DNA of 64,000 bases from Bacteroidota bacterium (GTDB taxonomy: Bacteria; Bacteroidota; Bacteroidia; Flavobacteriales; Flavobacteriaceae). Location: assembly GCA_023434025.1 (NCBI GenBank), contig JAEYTL010000021.1:191676-255675 (forward strand). Reading direction: 5' to 3'. The translations under genes were made by a program, and so were the position numbers. Shown here piece after piece: positions 50,838-60,190 of the stretch; position 1 is the stretch's first letter; every line of letters starts with the position of its first letter. The notes below the pieces were generated by a model that was given only the letters and a program-made list of their open reading frames with translations, had not been told where the DNA came from and ran no database searches.

Positions 50838-52581
50838 AATTTTACTAAATACCTTCTTATTCTTTTTTGTTATAACAACGGCCACCGGTCAAGCAAAAGT
50901 TGATTCGATTGATTATTATTCTGAAAAAAAAGAATTAATCAAAGCAATTAATTATGCCAAAAAAAAATCAGATGACTATTTAGCACAAAAAAAATATATT
51001 GATTTTTGCAAAACTTCGGTTCGGAAATCTAAGCTTTTCGGTACACTAAACGATCATGATAAGGCTTTGGTAACCCTTTATAAGGCTCTTTCTGTTTCTG
51101 AAAAAAACAAACTAAAAGGAAGAGCCGAAATAATTGAACAGATTGCAACCCGTTATTCTATTCTCGGAGATTCTGTCAAAGCCTTTAAAAACTACTACAA
51201 AGCTAAAAATATTGCTCAGGCCGAACAAGATACTGCTACCGTAATCCATATTTATCACAACCTGTTTCGGTTGCACACCACCAAAAGAATAGACAGTTCC
51301 TACATTTACATGAAGAAAAAGTTTGAATTGGACAAAATTGCCAATTCAACCAGCGGACTCTCCATCAGCTACAACAATCATTTTGTTTATTACACCCTGA
51401 CAAATGATTTTGCTATGGCTAAAGCTTATTTAGACAGCAGCTATAATTTTGCTCTAAAAAATAACAACAAAAAATTAATTATCTCTGCATTAAGCAATTA
51501 CGGCTATTATTACATGCAACATGAAAATGATTTTAAAAAAGGAGCCGAAACGTATGAAAAAATCAAAAATGATTACAAAGATGATCTGAGTACATTTGAT
51601 TATGTTGAACTCTACCGGAACCTGGTTTATGCTTATGAACAAATCGGCGACTACAAACTCGCCAATTTAAGCGGTTCACTGGCTTTTGATTACAGTCAAA
51701 AGTTATACAACGAGAATATCAGCGATAAGATTCGCGAAATAGAAACCAAATACAACATCGATAAGGTAGAAGATGAATTTAACGAAAAATCCAAACTGCT
51801 GGAGGAAAGGCAAAGCCGGAACAAAAAAATCATTTTCATATTTGTTGCCCTGTTCGGATTCAGCCTGGTGCTGTTTTACTTTTTCTATCAAAATTTACAA
51901 TTAAAGCAACGCAATAAAATTAAAGAACTGGATAGTGAAATTCAGGAAAACATCATCAACGCCTCTATAGACGGTCAGGAAATTGAACGGAAAAAACTGG
52001 CCGAAGTACTGCACGACAACATCAGTGCCCTGTTGTCTTCTGCCGGATTACACCTTTCAGCCTATCTGGTAGGTCATAAGGATGAAATACCCGAAGAAAT
52101 CGTAAAAGCCCGTTCACTCTTAAAAGAAGCCCACGATCAGGTTCGCGATTTATCACACGAACTTGTACCGCCTGTTCTTGCTAAATTAGGCATCTATTAT
52201 GCCGTACAGGATTTATGTGAAAAAAATTCAAATTCCATCATTCATTTTACGTTCAATTATTTTGGATCTAACCAAAAAAGATATAATGAAGAATTTGAAA
52301 TAAAAGTTTACTTTATCATTACCGAACTCCTGAACAATATTGTTAAACACAGTGGAGCCAGTAGCGGATACATTACGTTAGAGGAAAGAAATAATCATAT
52401 TATTATCAATGTTGAAGATAACGGAAAAGGGTTTGACAGTACCAAAACTTACAGCAGCGACGGATTTGGTCTTACCCAGATTAAAGCAAGAGTAAAAAAC
52501 CTGAAAGGCAAAATCACAATCAATTCCAGAATAAATGCAGGAACACTGGTTTACATCAAATTACATATTCCGCATCAGTAA
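50830..52581 (+). CDS. TPR sensor histidine kinase (HisKA_3, NarX/DesK-like)
   Basis: This 583-residue kinase has a signal peptide, a periplasmic TPR-like sensor (about 25-310), a membrane helix (about 335-355), a coiled coil, a HisKA_3 dimerisation domain with LAEVLHDNISALLS (H395), and a HATPase domain (NVEDNGKGFDS, GFGLTQIKARV). It pairs with the NarL-type regulator at 49866. The start overlaps the small protein gene by 8 bp. TPR sensors of this kind are typical of Bacteroidota. The ligand is unknown. Confidence 0.9.
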   Translation: MGKILLNTFLFFFVITTATGQAKVDSIDYYSEKKELIKAINYAKKKSDDYLAQKKYIDFCKTSVRKSKLFGTLNDHDKALVTLYKALSVSEKNKLKGRAEIIEQIATRYSILGDSVKAFKNYYKAKNIAQAEQDTATVIHIYHNLFRLHTTKRIDSSYIYMKKKFELDKIANSTSGLSISYNNHFVYYTLTNDFAMAKAYLDSSYNFALKNNNKKLIISALSNYGYYYMQHENDFKKGAETYEKIKNDYKDDLSTFDYVELYRNLVYAYEQIGDYKLANLSGSLAFDYSQKLYNENISDKIREIETKYNIDKVEDEFNEKSKLLEERQSRNKKIIFIFVALFGFSLVLFYFFYQNLQLKQRNKIKELDSEIQENIINASIDGQEIERKKLAEVLHDNISALLSSAGLHLSAYLVGHKDEIPEEIVKARSLLKEAHDQVRDLSHELVPPVLAKLGIYYAVQDLCEKNSNSIIHFTFNYFGSNQKRYNEEFEIKVYFIITELLNNIVKHSGASSGYITLEERNNHIIINVEDNGKGFDSTKTYSSDGFGLTQIKARVKNLKGKITINSRINAGTLVYIKLHIPHQ

Positions 52582-53075
52582 ACCTTTTTTTCCATCTCTA
52601 TAATTTCCAACGCTTTAACCTGGTTTCCGTCAATTTCAAAACGCAACATCGTCCGGACCTGATGAAATCCATGAATCCCGGCTGCTCCCGGATTCATGTA
52701 AAGTAAATTCAGTGTTTTATCGAACTGCACTTTTAAAATATGTGAGTGACCACAAATAAATAATTTTGGAGGACTATTTTTAAGTTCTTCCCGAATAGCC
52801 TGATTATATTTTCCGGGATAACCGCCGATATGGGTCATCAACACCTCCACACCCTCACAAAAAAACCGATTGTTTAACGGAAATTCCAATCTAGCTTTGT
52901 CATCATCAATGTTCCCGTAGACCGCACGAAGTGGTTTGAGCTTTTTGATTTCATCGGTCACGGCCAAATTACCAATATCACCGGCATGCCAGACCTCATC
53001 AGCCAGACGGACATATTTCAAGATTTTTTCATCAATAAAACTATGCGTATCAGAAAGTAAAAGGATTTTTTTCAA
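52575..53075 (-). CDS. YfcE/MJ0936-type metallophosphoesterase
   Basis: The 166-residue phosphoesterase has the calcineurin-like metal motifs LLSDTHSF (near the start), GDIGN, YGNIDD and GHSH, as in the YfcE family of phosphodiesterases. It overlaps the end of the kinase gene by 7 bp, tail to tail. The physiological substrate is unknown. A heptad repeat lies upstream of its start. Confidence 0.88.
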   Translation of the reverse strand: MKKILLLSDTHSFIDEKILKYVRLADEVWHAGDIGNLAVTDEIKKLKPLRAVYGNIDDDKARLEFPLNNRFFCEGVEVLMTHIGGYPGKYNQAIREELKNSPPKLFICGHSHILKVQFDKTLNLLYMNPGAAGIHGFHQVRTMLRFEIDGNQVKALEIIEMEKKVY

Positions 53076-53133
53076 TTTTTATTTTTTTTGCCAACAAAGC
53101 ACGAAGATACAAAGATTTTATAACTGAAAAATT

Positions 53134-53167
53134 CCATCTCCCATCTCCCATCTCCCATCTCCCATCA
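53134..53167. repeat. Heptanucleotide tandem repeat, G-quadruplex capable
   Basis: CCATCTC is repeated four times and then in part (CCATCA). On the minus strand this gives four runs of GGG with 4-base AGAT spacers, a standard quadruplex motif. It lies upstream of the metallophosphoesterase gene (transcribed toward it) and about 80 bp before truA. Confidence 0.75.
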
Positions 53168-53208
53168 CCTTCCCCAAAGTTTAACGTAAAATTATACCCC
53201 CGGTAAAT

Positions 53209-53237
53209 TTGATACCATTTCAATTCAATTATCTTTG
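53209..53237 (+). promoter_or_regulatory. Promoter of truA
   Basis: TTG (53209-53211), 18 bp, then TATCTTTG (53230-53237) matches both Bacteroidota elements. The ATG is 11 bp further. Confidence 0.65.
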
Positions 53238-53248
53238 CAGATTGAAAT

Positions 53249-53998
53249 ATGAGGTACTTTATTAAATTAGCATACAACGGAACCAACTATCACGGGTGGC
53301 AGTCGCAACCCAATGCCGTGTCTGTTCAGGAAACACTGGAAAAAGCTCTCTCTCTTTTACTCAAAAATAAAATTGAAATTGTAGCTGCCGGCCGAACAGA
53401 TTCAGGGGTTCATGCCAAAGAAATGTTCGCTCATTTTGATTTTGAAGATGTGATAGACAGTGCTTTCTGGGTACCAAAACTCAATTCCTATCTCCCTAAA
53501 GACATCGTTATCTACACTATTTTTGAAGTTGATGCAAGAGCTCATGCCCGCTTTGATGCGATTGAAAGAACTTATGAGTACCATATTCATAGTGCAAAAA
53601 ATGCTTTTATAAACGAATTAAGCTGGTATCATTTTTATCCGTTAAATGTGGACAAAATGAATCAGGCATCTGAAATTTTGCCGGAGTACACTGATTTTGA
53701 ATGTTTCTCAAAAGTGAATACCGATGTTTTCACATTTCATTGTAAGATAAAAAATGCCTTTTGGAAGCAGCATGATGATCAGTTGGTTTTTACGATTACT
53801 GCCGATCGTTTTCTGCGAAATATGGTACGGGCCATTGTGGGTACTATGGTTAACATAGGGCAAGGAAAAATTGAACCGGAACATTTGCGAACCATCATTG
53901 AAAGTAAAAACCGGAGTCAGGCGGGCTTTTCGGCACCGGCTCACGGACTTTATTTAACCCGAATCTTATATCCATACAGTACCAATGAAAGCATTTGA
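53249..53998 (+). CDS. truA: tRNA pseudouridine(38-40) synthase
   Basis: The 249-residue enzyme makes pseudouridine at positions 38-40 in the anticodon arm of tRNAs. The catalytic aspartate is D51 in AAGRTDSGVHA; the N-terminal YNGTNYHGWQSQPN and C-terminal FLRNMVRAIVGTM segments also match TruA. It overlaps the ABC exporter gene by 14 bp. Confidence 0.95.
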   Translation: MRYFIKLAYNGTNYHGWQSQPNAVSVQETLEKALSLLLKNKIEIVAAGRTDSGVHAKEMFAHFDFEDVIDSAFWVPKLNSYLPKDIVIYTIFEVDARAHARFDAIERTYEYHIHSAKNAFINELSWYHFYPLNVDKMNQASEILPEYTDFECFSKVNTDVFTFHCKIKNAFWKQHDDQLVFTITADRFLRNMVRAIVGTMVNIGQGKIEPEHLRTIIESKNRSQAGFSAPAHGLYLTRILYPYSTNESI

Positions 53999-55733
53999 TA
54001 CCCAATTATTCAAACGGATTTTGTTCTACACCAAACCCTATCAATGGCGGTTTAGAGGCGTCATCTTTTGGGCGATCGGACTTTCTGTTTTTGCCGCATT
54101 ACGTCCTTATCTGCTAAAAAACACGGTTGATGATTATATCAAAACCCATGACAGTCAGGGTTTACTGTTCTATATTTTATTAATGGGAATGGTTTTGATA
54201 CTCGAAGTATTGTCACAGTTTTATTTTGTGTACTGGGCCAATTGGTTAGGACAGGATATTGTTCGCGATATCCGGATCAGGCTTTTTGACCACATGCTCC
54301 GGTTTAAAATGAAATATTACGATCATTCGCCGGTAGGACAATTGGTCACCCGATCGGTTTCAGACATTGAGGCCATTGCCCGCATTTTCAGTCAGGGATT
54401 ATTCATGATTATCAGTGACCTGATGAAGATGGTAGCCGTCATTTTTGTCATGTTCTACATGAACTGGAAGCTTTCATGGATAGCCATTTTAGCCATGCCG
54501 GTTTTGATTTACGCTACCCGCATCTTTCAGTTAAAGATGAAATCGGCTTTTGAGGAAGTCCGGACCCAGGTTGCCAACATCAACACTTTTGTGCAGGAAA
54601 GGGTAACCGGAATGAAAATCGTTCAGCTCTTTTCAAGGGAGCAGATTGAATATGAAAAATTTAAAGTAATCAACGACAAGCACAATAAAGCCTGGATTAA
54701 AACCGTCTGGTACAACTCTATTTTTTTCCCCATTGCCGATTTAGTCACCTATTTTACACTGGCTTTTGTGGTCTATTTTGGAGGATTATCGCTTACAGGA
54801 GGAGGAACAACCACTACTTTCGGAGATTTATTCACCTACACGATGCTGATCGGAATGTTGTTTAATCCCCTGCGTCAGATTGCCGATAAATTTAATGAGA
54901 TGCAAATGGGGATGATTGCCGCCAACCGGGTCTTTGCTATTTTAGATATTCAGGATCAGGTGCAACAAAACGGTACGTTAATAGCTCCTCACTTTGAAGG
55001 AAAATTATCGTTTGAACAAGTTCATTTTGGCTATATTGAAGGAGAAGAAGTCATCAAAGGCATCAATCTGGAGGTAAACCCGGGTGAAACAATTGCCATT
55101 GTAGGTTCAACAGGAGCCGGAAAATCAACCATTATCAATTTACTCAACCGGTTTTATGAAATCCAAAGCGGAACCATTTCGATTGACGGAAAAAACATCA
55201 ATGCATTTGAACTCCAAAGTCTGAGAAAACAAATTGCCGTGGTTTTACAGGATGTATTTTTATTTGCCGATACCATTTTGAATAACATTACACTTGATAA
55301 CCCTACTATTACAAGGGCAGATGTAATTGAAGCCGCACAAAAAATCGGTGTACATGAATTTATCATGAGTCTGCCAAACGGATACGATTACAATGTAAAA
55401 GAGCGGGGCGTAATGCTTTCTTCCGGTCAACGGCAGCTTATCGCTTTTTTACGTGCCTATGTGAGTAATCCGAGTATTTTAATTTTGGATGAAGCTACAT
55501 CGTCTATCGATACCTATTCAGAAGAATTAATCCAGCGGGCAACTGAAAAAATTACCAAAGGAAGAACCTCCATTGTCATTGCCCATCGTCTGGCAACGGT
55601 TGTGAATGCCGATAAAATTATTGTGATGGATAATGGCCAGATTGTTGAATCCGGCACGCATTCAACGTTGGTTAACAAAAACAACGGTTTCTATAAAAAA
55701 CTATACGATTCCCAATTTGCAGTTGAATTATAA
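53985..55733 (+). CDS. ABC exporter, MsbA/MDR type
   Basis: The 582-residue half-transporter has six membrane helices (about 20-300) and a nucleotide-binding domain with Walker A GSTGAGKST (about 373-381), signature LSSGQRQ (about 480) and Walker B ILILDEATS. It should work as a homodimer to export lipid or a drug from the inner leaflet. MsbA is the closest well-known relative; the substrate is not shown by sequence alone. It is in an operon with truA through a 14-bp overlap. Confidence 0.9.
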   Translation: MKAFDTQLFKRILFYTKPYQWRFRGVIFWAIGLSVFAALRPYLLKNTVDDYIKTHDSQGLLFYILLMGMVLILEVLSQFYFVYWANWLGQDIVRDIRIRLFDHMLRFKMKYYDHSPVGQLVTRSVSDIEAIARIFSQGLFMIISDLMKMVAVIFVMFYMNWKLSWIAILAMPVLIYATRIFQLKMKSAFEEVRTQVANINTFVQERVTGMKIVQLFSREQIEYEKFKVINDKHNKAWIKTVWYNSIFFPIADLVTYFTLAFVVYFGGLSLTGGGTTTTFGDLFTYTMLIGMLFNPLRQIADKFNEMQMGMIAANRVFAILDIQDQVQQNGTLIAPHFEGKLSFEQVHFGYIEGEEVIKGINLEVNPGETIAIVGSTGAGKSTIINLLNRFYEIQSGTISIDGKNINAFELQSLRKQIAVVLQDVFLFADTILNNITLDNPTITRADVIEAAQKIGVHEFIMSLPNGYDYNVKERGVMLSSGQRQLIAFLRAYVSNPSILILDEATSSIDTYSEELIQRATEKITKGRTSIVIAHRLATVVNADKIIVMDNGQIVESGTHSTLVNKNNGFYKKLYDSQFAVEL

Positions 55734-55745
55734 CAGCGTGTTGAA

Positions 55746-56399
55746 TTAGCCGTAAAATTCCAGCATTCCATAGTAACTTAACGTCAAAAACAAGGTATCC
55801 ACCAATCCATGCACTAAAATATTAATCCAGGTATTTTTGAATTTTAAATAGAGGAAGCCAAAAAATAAACCGAACAAAAATGTCATCAGTAATCCGGAAT
55901 TACCCTGGTATAAATGAGGCAATGAAAATAAAACAGAGCTGATTATTACAATGATCAATTTCCGTTCTCCTATTATTTTTTTCAATTGCGAAAAAGCAAA
56001 AGCCCGGAATAAGAGTTCTTCGCCCACAGCTGCACTGATCCACATAAACAACAACCATTTAAAATATGCTCCTGCCTCTCCTTCGATAAATTTAAATGAA
56101 GAATAATCAGCCGGCTCGTTAAAAATTTTAGTTGCCAGGGGCTGAAAAATAAAATCCATAACGATTTCCAAAACAACATAACAGCCCAAAATTATGGCAA
56201 TTTCCCTTAAACCTATTTTGTTAAAATTTAAACTTTTAAGATTACCGTCACGGATATAGGTCAAAGCCAGAATGCAAATAATAATTACCCCAAAAGTAAA
56301 GGGAAACTTTGTCAGCGGATTATAGATCAATCCGAAAGCAAAAAGAAACGAAAAAAATGCCCCTGTGCGGGTATTCAATAATTTTGAAAGCGTTGTCAT
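55746..56399 (-). CDS. CPBP-family intramembrane glutamic protease
   Basis: This 217-residue protein has about six to seven membrane helices and the CPBP motifs: GEELLFRAFAF (the glutamate pair and arginine), SVLFSLPHL (His) and NILVHGLVDTL (His and Asp). It belongs to the CAAX-protease/bacteriocin-immunity family, whose substrates in Bacteroidota are unknown. It converges with the ABC exporter gene, 12 bp away. Confidence 0.85.
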   Translation of the reverse strand: MTTLSKLLNTRTGAFFSFLFAFGLIYNPLTKFPFTFGVIIICILALTYIRDGNLKSLNFNKIGLREIAIILGCYVVLEIVMDFIFQPLATKIFNEPADYSSFKFIEGEAGAYFKWLLFMWISAAVGEELLFRAFAFSQLKKIIGERKLIIVIISSVLFSLPHLYQGNSGLLMTFLFGLFFGFLYLKFKNTWINILVHGLVDTLFLTLSYYGMLEFYG

Positions 56400-56419
56400 A
56401 TAAAGTTCTTAAAGCATAA

Positions 56420-56446
56420 CAAATATATCATTTTCTTAACATTCAA
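56420..56446 (-). promoter_or_regulatory. Promoter of the CPBP gene
   Basis: On the minus strand, TTG (56446-56444), 16 bp, then TATATTTG (56427-56420); the -7 box matches fully and the spacing is one base short. The ATG is at 56399. Confidence 0.5.
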
Positions 56447-56513
56447 AAGGGTAAAAATAGGACATAAAAACTTTTGCAACTCCTAAATAAATCCTTATTT
56501 TCGTAACTTGAAA

Positions 56514-56521
56514 TAATTTTG
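56514..56521 (+). promoter_or_regulatory. -7 element of lpdA
   Basis: TAATTTTG matches TAnnTTTG 16 bp before the ATG at 56538. A -33 TTG at normal spacing is not seen. Confidence 0.45.
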
Positions 56522-56537
56522 AAAAATATAGCATTAG

Positions 56538-57926
56538 ATGAAATACGATATTATTGTTTTAGGTAGTGGTCCCGGTGGTTATGTAACAGCTATCCGTGCC
56601 TCTCAATTGGGCTTTAAAGTAGCCGTTGTTGAAAAAGAAAATTTAGGCGGTGTGTGCTTAAACTGGGGATGTATCCCAACCAAAGCACTTTTAAAATCGG
56701 CTCAAGTATTTGAATACCTGAAACATGCCTCCGATTACGGGCTTACCGTAAAAGAGTTTGACAAAGATTTTGGAGCTGTTATCAACCGAAGCCGCGGGGT
56801 GGCAGACGGAATGAGCAAAGGCGTTCAGTTTTTAATGAAAAAAAATAAAATTGATGTGATTGAAGGTTTTGGAAAAGTAAAACCGGGTAAAAAAATAGAT
56901 GTGACTGCTGCTGACGGAAAAGTAACGGAATACACTGCGGGTCATATCATTATTGCTACAGGTGCCCGCTCGCGTGAATTGCCAAACCTGCCGCAGGATG
57001 GTAAAAAAGTGATTGGTTACCGTCAGGCAATGACTTTGGCTGAGCAACCGAAAAAAATGATTGTAGTGGGTTCCGGTGCTATCGGAGTCGAGTTTGCCAG
57101 TTTTTACAACGCTATGGGAACAGAAGTAACCATTGTTGAATTTATGCCCAATGTGGTGCCGGTTGAGGATGAGGATGTTTCCAAACAATTTGAACGCTCG
57201 TTAAAAAAATCAGGTATTTCTGTGATGACCAATTCTTCTGTAGAGCGGATTGATACCAGCGGAAACGGTGTAAAAGCTTATGTAAAAACGGCAAAAGGCG
57301 AGGAAATTCTGGAAGCCGATATTTTATTATCTGCGGTGGGAATCAAAACGAATATTGAAAACATCGGTCTGGAAGATGTTGGAATAGCGGTTGACCGTGA
57401 TAAAATTCTGGTAAACGATTATTATCAGACCAATATTCCGGGTTACTATGCTATTGGCGATGTTACTCCGGGACAAGCTTTGGCTCACGTGGCTTCGGCA
57501 GAAGGAATTTTGTGTGTTGAAAAAATTGCAGGTCATCATGTTGAACCCATTGACTACGGAAACGTTCCGGGATGTACCTATGCAACTCCGGAAATTGCTT
57601 CGGTTGGTTTAACCGAAAAACAAGCCAAAGAAAAAGGATACGAATTAAAAGTTGGTAAATTTCCGTTTACCGCTTCCGGAAAAGCAAAAGCAGCCGGAAC
57701 TCCTGACGGATTTGTAAAAGTGATTTTTGATGCCAAATACGGTGAGTGGTTAGGTTGCCACATGATTGGTGCCGGCGTAACCGATATGATTGCCGAAGCT
57801 GTGGTTGCCCGTAAATTAGAAACCACCGGCCACGAAATCTTAAAAGCAATCCACCCGCACCCCACCATGAGTGAAGCGGTGATGGAAGCTGTAGCGGATG
57901 CTTATGGCGAAGTGATTCACTTGTAA
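56538..57926 (+). CDS. lpdA: Dihydrolipoyl dehydrogenase
   Basis: The 462-residue flavoprotein reoxidises dihydrolipoyl groups of the pyruvate, 2-oxoglutarate or branched-chain dehydrogenase complexes, reducing NAD. The FAD motif GSGPGG (9-14), the redox disulfide C40/C45 in GGVCLNWGCIPTK, the NAD motif GSGAIGVEFA and the catalytic H441 in HPHPTMSE are all present. No E1 or E2 gene is adjacent, so it is probably shared by complexes. A strong terminator follows. Confidence 0.96.
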   Translation: MKYDIIVLGSGPGGYVTAIRASQLGFKVAVVEKENLGGVCLNWGCIPTKALLKSAQVFEYLKHASDYGLTVKEFDKDFGAVINRSRGVADGMSKGVQFLMKKNKIDVIEGFGKVKPGKKIDVTAADGKVTEYTAGHIIIATGARSRELPNLPQDGKKVIGYRQAMTLAEQPKKMIVVGSGAIGVEFASFYNAMGTEVTIVEFMPNVVPVEDEDVSKQFERSLKKSGISVMTNSSVERIDTSGNGVKAYVKTAKGEEILEADILLSAVGIKTNIENIGLEDVGIAVDRDKILVNDYYQTNIPGYYAIGDVTPGQALAHVASAEGILCVEKIAGHHVEPIDYGNVPGCTYATPEIASVGLTEKQAKEKGYELKVGKFPFTASGKAKAAGTPDGFVKVIFDAKYGEWLGCHMIGAGVTDMIAEAVVARKLETTGHEILKAIHPHPTMSEAVMEAVADAYGEVIHL

Positions 57927-57946
57927 TAAATCATTGAATATAAAAT

Positions 57947-57984
57947 ACAAAAGCCGTTCAACTTAAAAACTGAACGGCTTTTGT
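57947..57984. terminator. Bidirectional terminator after lpdA
   Basis: ACAAAAGCCGTTCA and TGAACGGCTTTTGT form a perfect 14-bp stem with a 10-base loop, between convergent genes. Confidence 0.88.
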
Positions 57985-58001
57985 ATGTTTCTGAAAATTG
58001 A

Positions 58002-58940
58002 TTAAAGTAAAGTAACTTCTTTCTTAGCCGATTCAAATTCTTCTATTACAGCATCAATGATTTCCTGTACCGGTTTTATATCGTGAATTAAACCGGCAAT
58101 CTGACCGATTTCCAGTTCACCTTCTGTCAAATCACCTTCAAACATGCCCCGCTTTGCCCTGGCACGGCCCAAGAGTACTTTCAGTTCTTCGGTTGAAGGG
58201 CATGTAGCATATAACGCCTGTAAATCGTTAAAGAACTTGTTCTTAATTAAACGAACGGGAGCTAATTCTTTCAGCGTAACCAACGTGTCGCCTTCTTTGG
58301 TATCAATAATGGTTTGTTTAAAATCAGCGTGAGCCGAACTTTCCGTTGAAGCGGCAAAACGGCTTCCCATCTGCACCCCATCTGCCCCTAAAACCATAGC
58401 GGCCAGCATTCCTCTCCCGGTGGCAATTCCACCCGCAGCAATCAACGGTATGGTAATATGTTCCCTGACCATCGGAATTAAGGTTAAGGTAGTGGTTTCT
58501 TCTCTCCCGTTGTGACCGCCTGCTTCAAAGCCTTCTGCCACCACGGCATCTACCCCGGCTTCCTGGGCTTTCAACGCAAATTTAGAACTGCTCACCACAT
58601 GCACCACCGTAACCCCCTTTTCTTTCAGAAAAGAGGTCCATGTTTTCGGGTTTCCGGCAGATGTAAACACGATTTTCACCCCTTCTTCCACAATAATCTG
58701 CATGATTTCTTCGATATTCGGATACAACATCGGCACATTTACCCCAAACGGTTTAGCGGTAGCCTTTTTACATTTCTGTATGTGCTCCCGCAGAACATCC
58801 GGATACATCGAACCGGCACCAATTAAACCTAAACCGCCGGCGTTACTCACGGCACTGGCTAATTTATAGCCGCTGTTCCAAATCATACCGCCCTGGATAA
58901 TCGGGTATTGTATATTAAAGAGAGAAGTAATTCTGTTCAT
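58002..58940 (-). CDS. Nitronate monooxygenase / FabK-like flavin oxidoreductase
   Basis: This 312-residue TIM barrel belongs to the NAD(P)H-dependent flavin oxidoreductase family. IIQGGMIWNSGYKLASAVSNAGGLGLIG at the start (seen in part) and EGFEAGGHNG in the middle bind FMN and substrate. Members are either nitronate monooxygenases or FabK enoyl-ACP reductases, and sequence alone does not separate them here. A fabI or fabK assignment would need to be checked against the rest of the genome. It starts 28 bp after mnmA and is probably in its operon. Confidence 0.82.
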   Translation of the reverse strand: MNRITSLFNIQYPIIQGGMIWNSGYKLASAVSNAGGLGLIGAGSMYPDVLREHIQKCKKATAKPFGVNVPMLYPNIEEIMQIIVEEGVKIVFTSAGNPKTWTSFLKEKGVTVVHVVSSSKFALKAQEAGVDAVVAEGFEAGGHNGREETTTLTLIPMVREHITIPLIAAGGIATGRGMLAAMVLGADGVQMGSRFAASTESSAHADFKQTIIDTKEGDTLVTLKELAPVRLIKNKFFNDLQALYATCPSTEELKVLLGRARAKRGMFEGDLTEGELEIGQIAGLIHDIKPVQEIIDAVIEEFESAKKEVTLL

Positions 58941-58968
58941 AAATTCAAATTGTTAAGAAAAGACCAAT

Positions 58969-60156
58969 TTACGAAATAACGCCCGAACCTACTAATTCAT
59001 CCCCTACATTCCAGGCTACAAATTGTCCCTCGGTAATGGCCGATTGCGGTTCGTCAAAAACAACGTATAAGCCATCCTCAAATTGATGCAGTGTTGCTTT
59101 TTGCAGAGCCTGACGATAGCGGATACGGGCCATTACTTCCATGGTTTCTCCATCGTGCAATCGCAAATCTTCGCGAACCCAATGAATTTCATGCGGCTGA
59201 ACTTTTAATGCTTTTCTGAATAATCCCGGATGATCATGTCCCTGTCCTGTATAAATGGTATTGGTTTCAATATCGGTGGCAATGATAAATAAAGCTTCTT
59301 TAGTACCGCCCACATTTAATCCTTTTCGCTGTCCGATCGTAAAATAATGAGCTCCCTGGTGCTTGCCCACCACTTTACCCATACTTTGTGAATATTTAAT
59401 TGGCTGAGCATCAAAATTCAATTGCTCTTCTCTTGATTCAAAAGTTGGTTTTTCTTTGATATAAACAGGATCGTTTTTATCAATTTCGATAATAATCCCT
59501 TCTTTGGGTTGCAGCTGTTGCTGCAAAAATTCAGGCAAACGTACTTTTCCGATAAAACACAATCCCTGCGAATCTTTTTTTTCAGCGGTTATTAAATCCA
59601 ATTCAGCCGCTATTTCACGCACCTCAGGCTTGGTTAACTCCCCTATCGGGAACAAACTCTTAGCCAGTTGTTCTTGCGATAACTGACATAAAAAATACGA
59701 TTGATCTTTGTTATCATCAATGCCGGCAAGCAGCTGATAAACTTCCTGACCGTCTTTTTCAAGGATTCCTTTACGGCAGTAATGCCCGGTAGCTACAAAA
59801 TCGGCTCCTAACGAAAGGGCTATTTTCATGAACACATCAAACTTGATCTCCCGGTTGCAAAGCACATCCGGATTAGGAGTCCGGCCGTTTTCATATTCTT
59901 TGAACATATAATCAACAATGCGGTCTTTGTATTCTTCGCTCAAATCAACCGTCTGAAACGGAATACCAAGCTTTTCGGCCACCAGCAGTGCATCATTGGA
60001 ATCTTCCAGCCACGGACATTCGTTTGAAATGGTGACTGAATCATCATGCCAGTTTTTCATAAACAATCCGATGACCTCGTACCCTTGCTCTTTCAGCAAG
60101 TACGCCGCAACACTGGAATCTACCCCACCGGAAAGTCCGACAACCACTCTTTTCAT
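58969..60156 (-). CDS. mnmA: tRNA-specific 2-thiouridylase
   Basis: The 395-residue enzyme adds sulfur to U34 of tRNAs for Lys, Glu and Gln, using ATP to activate the base. The PP-loop SGGVDSS (9-15) and catalytic cysteines C100 (PDVLCNR) and C200 (GLCFIG) are present. It is the first gene of an operon with the flavin oxidoreductase. Confidence 0.96.
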   Translation of the reverse strand: MKRVVVGLSGGVDSSVAAYLLKEQGYEVIGLFMKNWHDDSVTISNECPWLEDSNDALLVAEKLGIPFQTVDLSEEYKDRIVDYMFKEYENGRTPNPDVLCNREIKFDVFMKIALSLGADFVATGHYCRKGILEKDGQEVYQLLAGIDDNKDQSYFLCQLSQEQLAKSLFPIGELTKPEVREIAAELDLITAEKKDSQGLCFIGKVRLPEFLQQQLQPKEGIIIEIDKNDPVYIKEKPTFESREEQLNFDAQPIKYSQSMGKVVGKHQGAHYFTIGQRKGLNVGGTKEALFIIATDIETNTIYTGQGHDHPGLFRKALKVQPHEIHWVREDLRLHDGETMEVMARIRYRQALQKATLHQFEDGLYVVFDEPQSAITEGQFVAWNVGDELVGSGVIS

Positions 60157-60169
60157 TTCATTTTTTTGG

Positions 60170-60177
60170 CAAAGGTA
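60170..60177 (-). promoter_or_regulatory. -7 element of mnmA
   Basis: TACCTTTG on the minus strand matches TAnnTTTG 13 bp before the ATG at 60156, within the gap after the YwqK-like gene. Confidence 0.45.
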
Positions 60178-60190
60178 GGGATTTCTGAAA

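Noticed and set aside
53134..53167. CRISPR-like array
   Set aside because: The unit is 7 bp with no spacers and only one cluster exists.
53050..53286. Minus-strand frame over the heptad repeat
   Set aside because: Its middle is a translation of the repeat (GRWEMGDGRW) with no protein-like features; it also overlaps two real genes.
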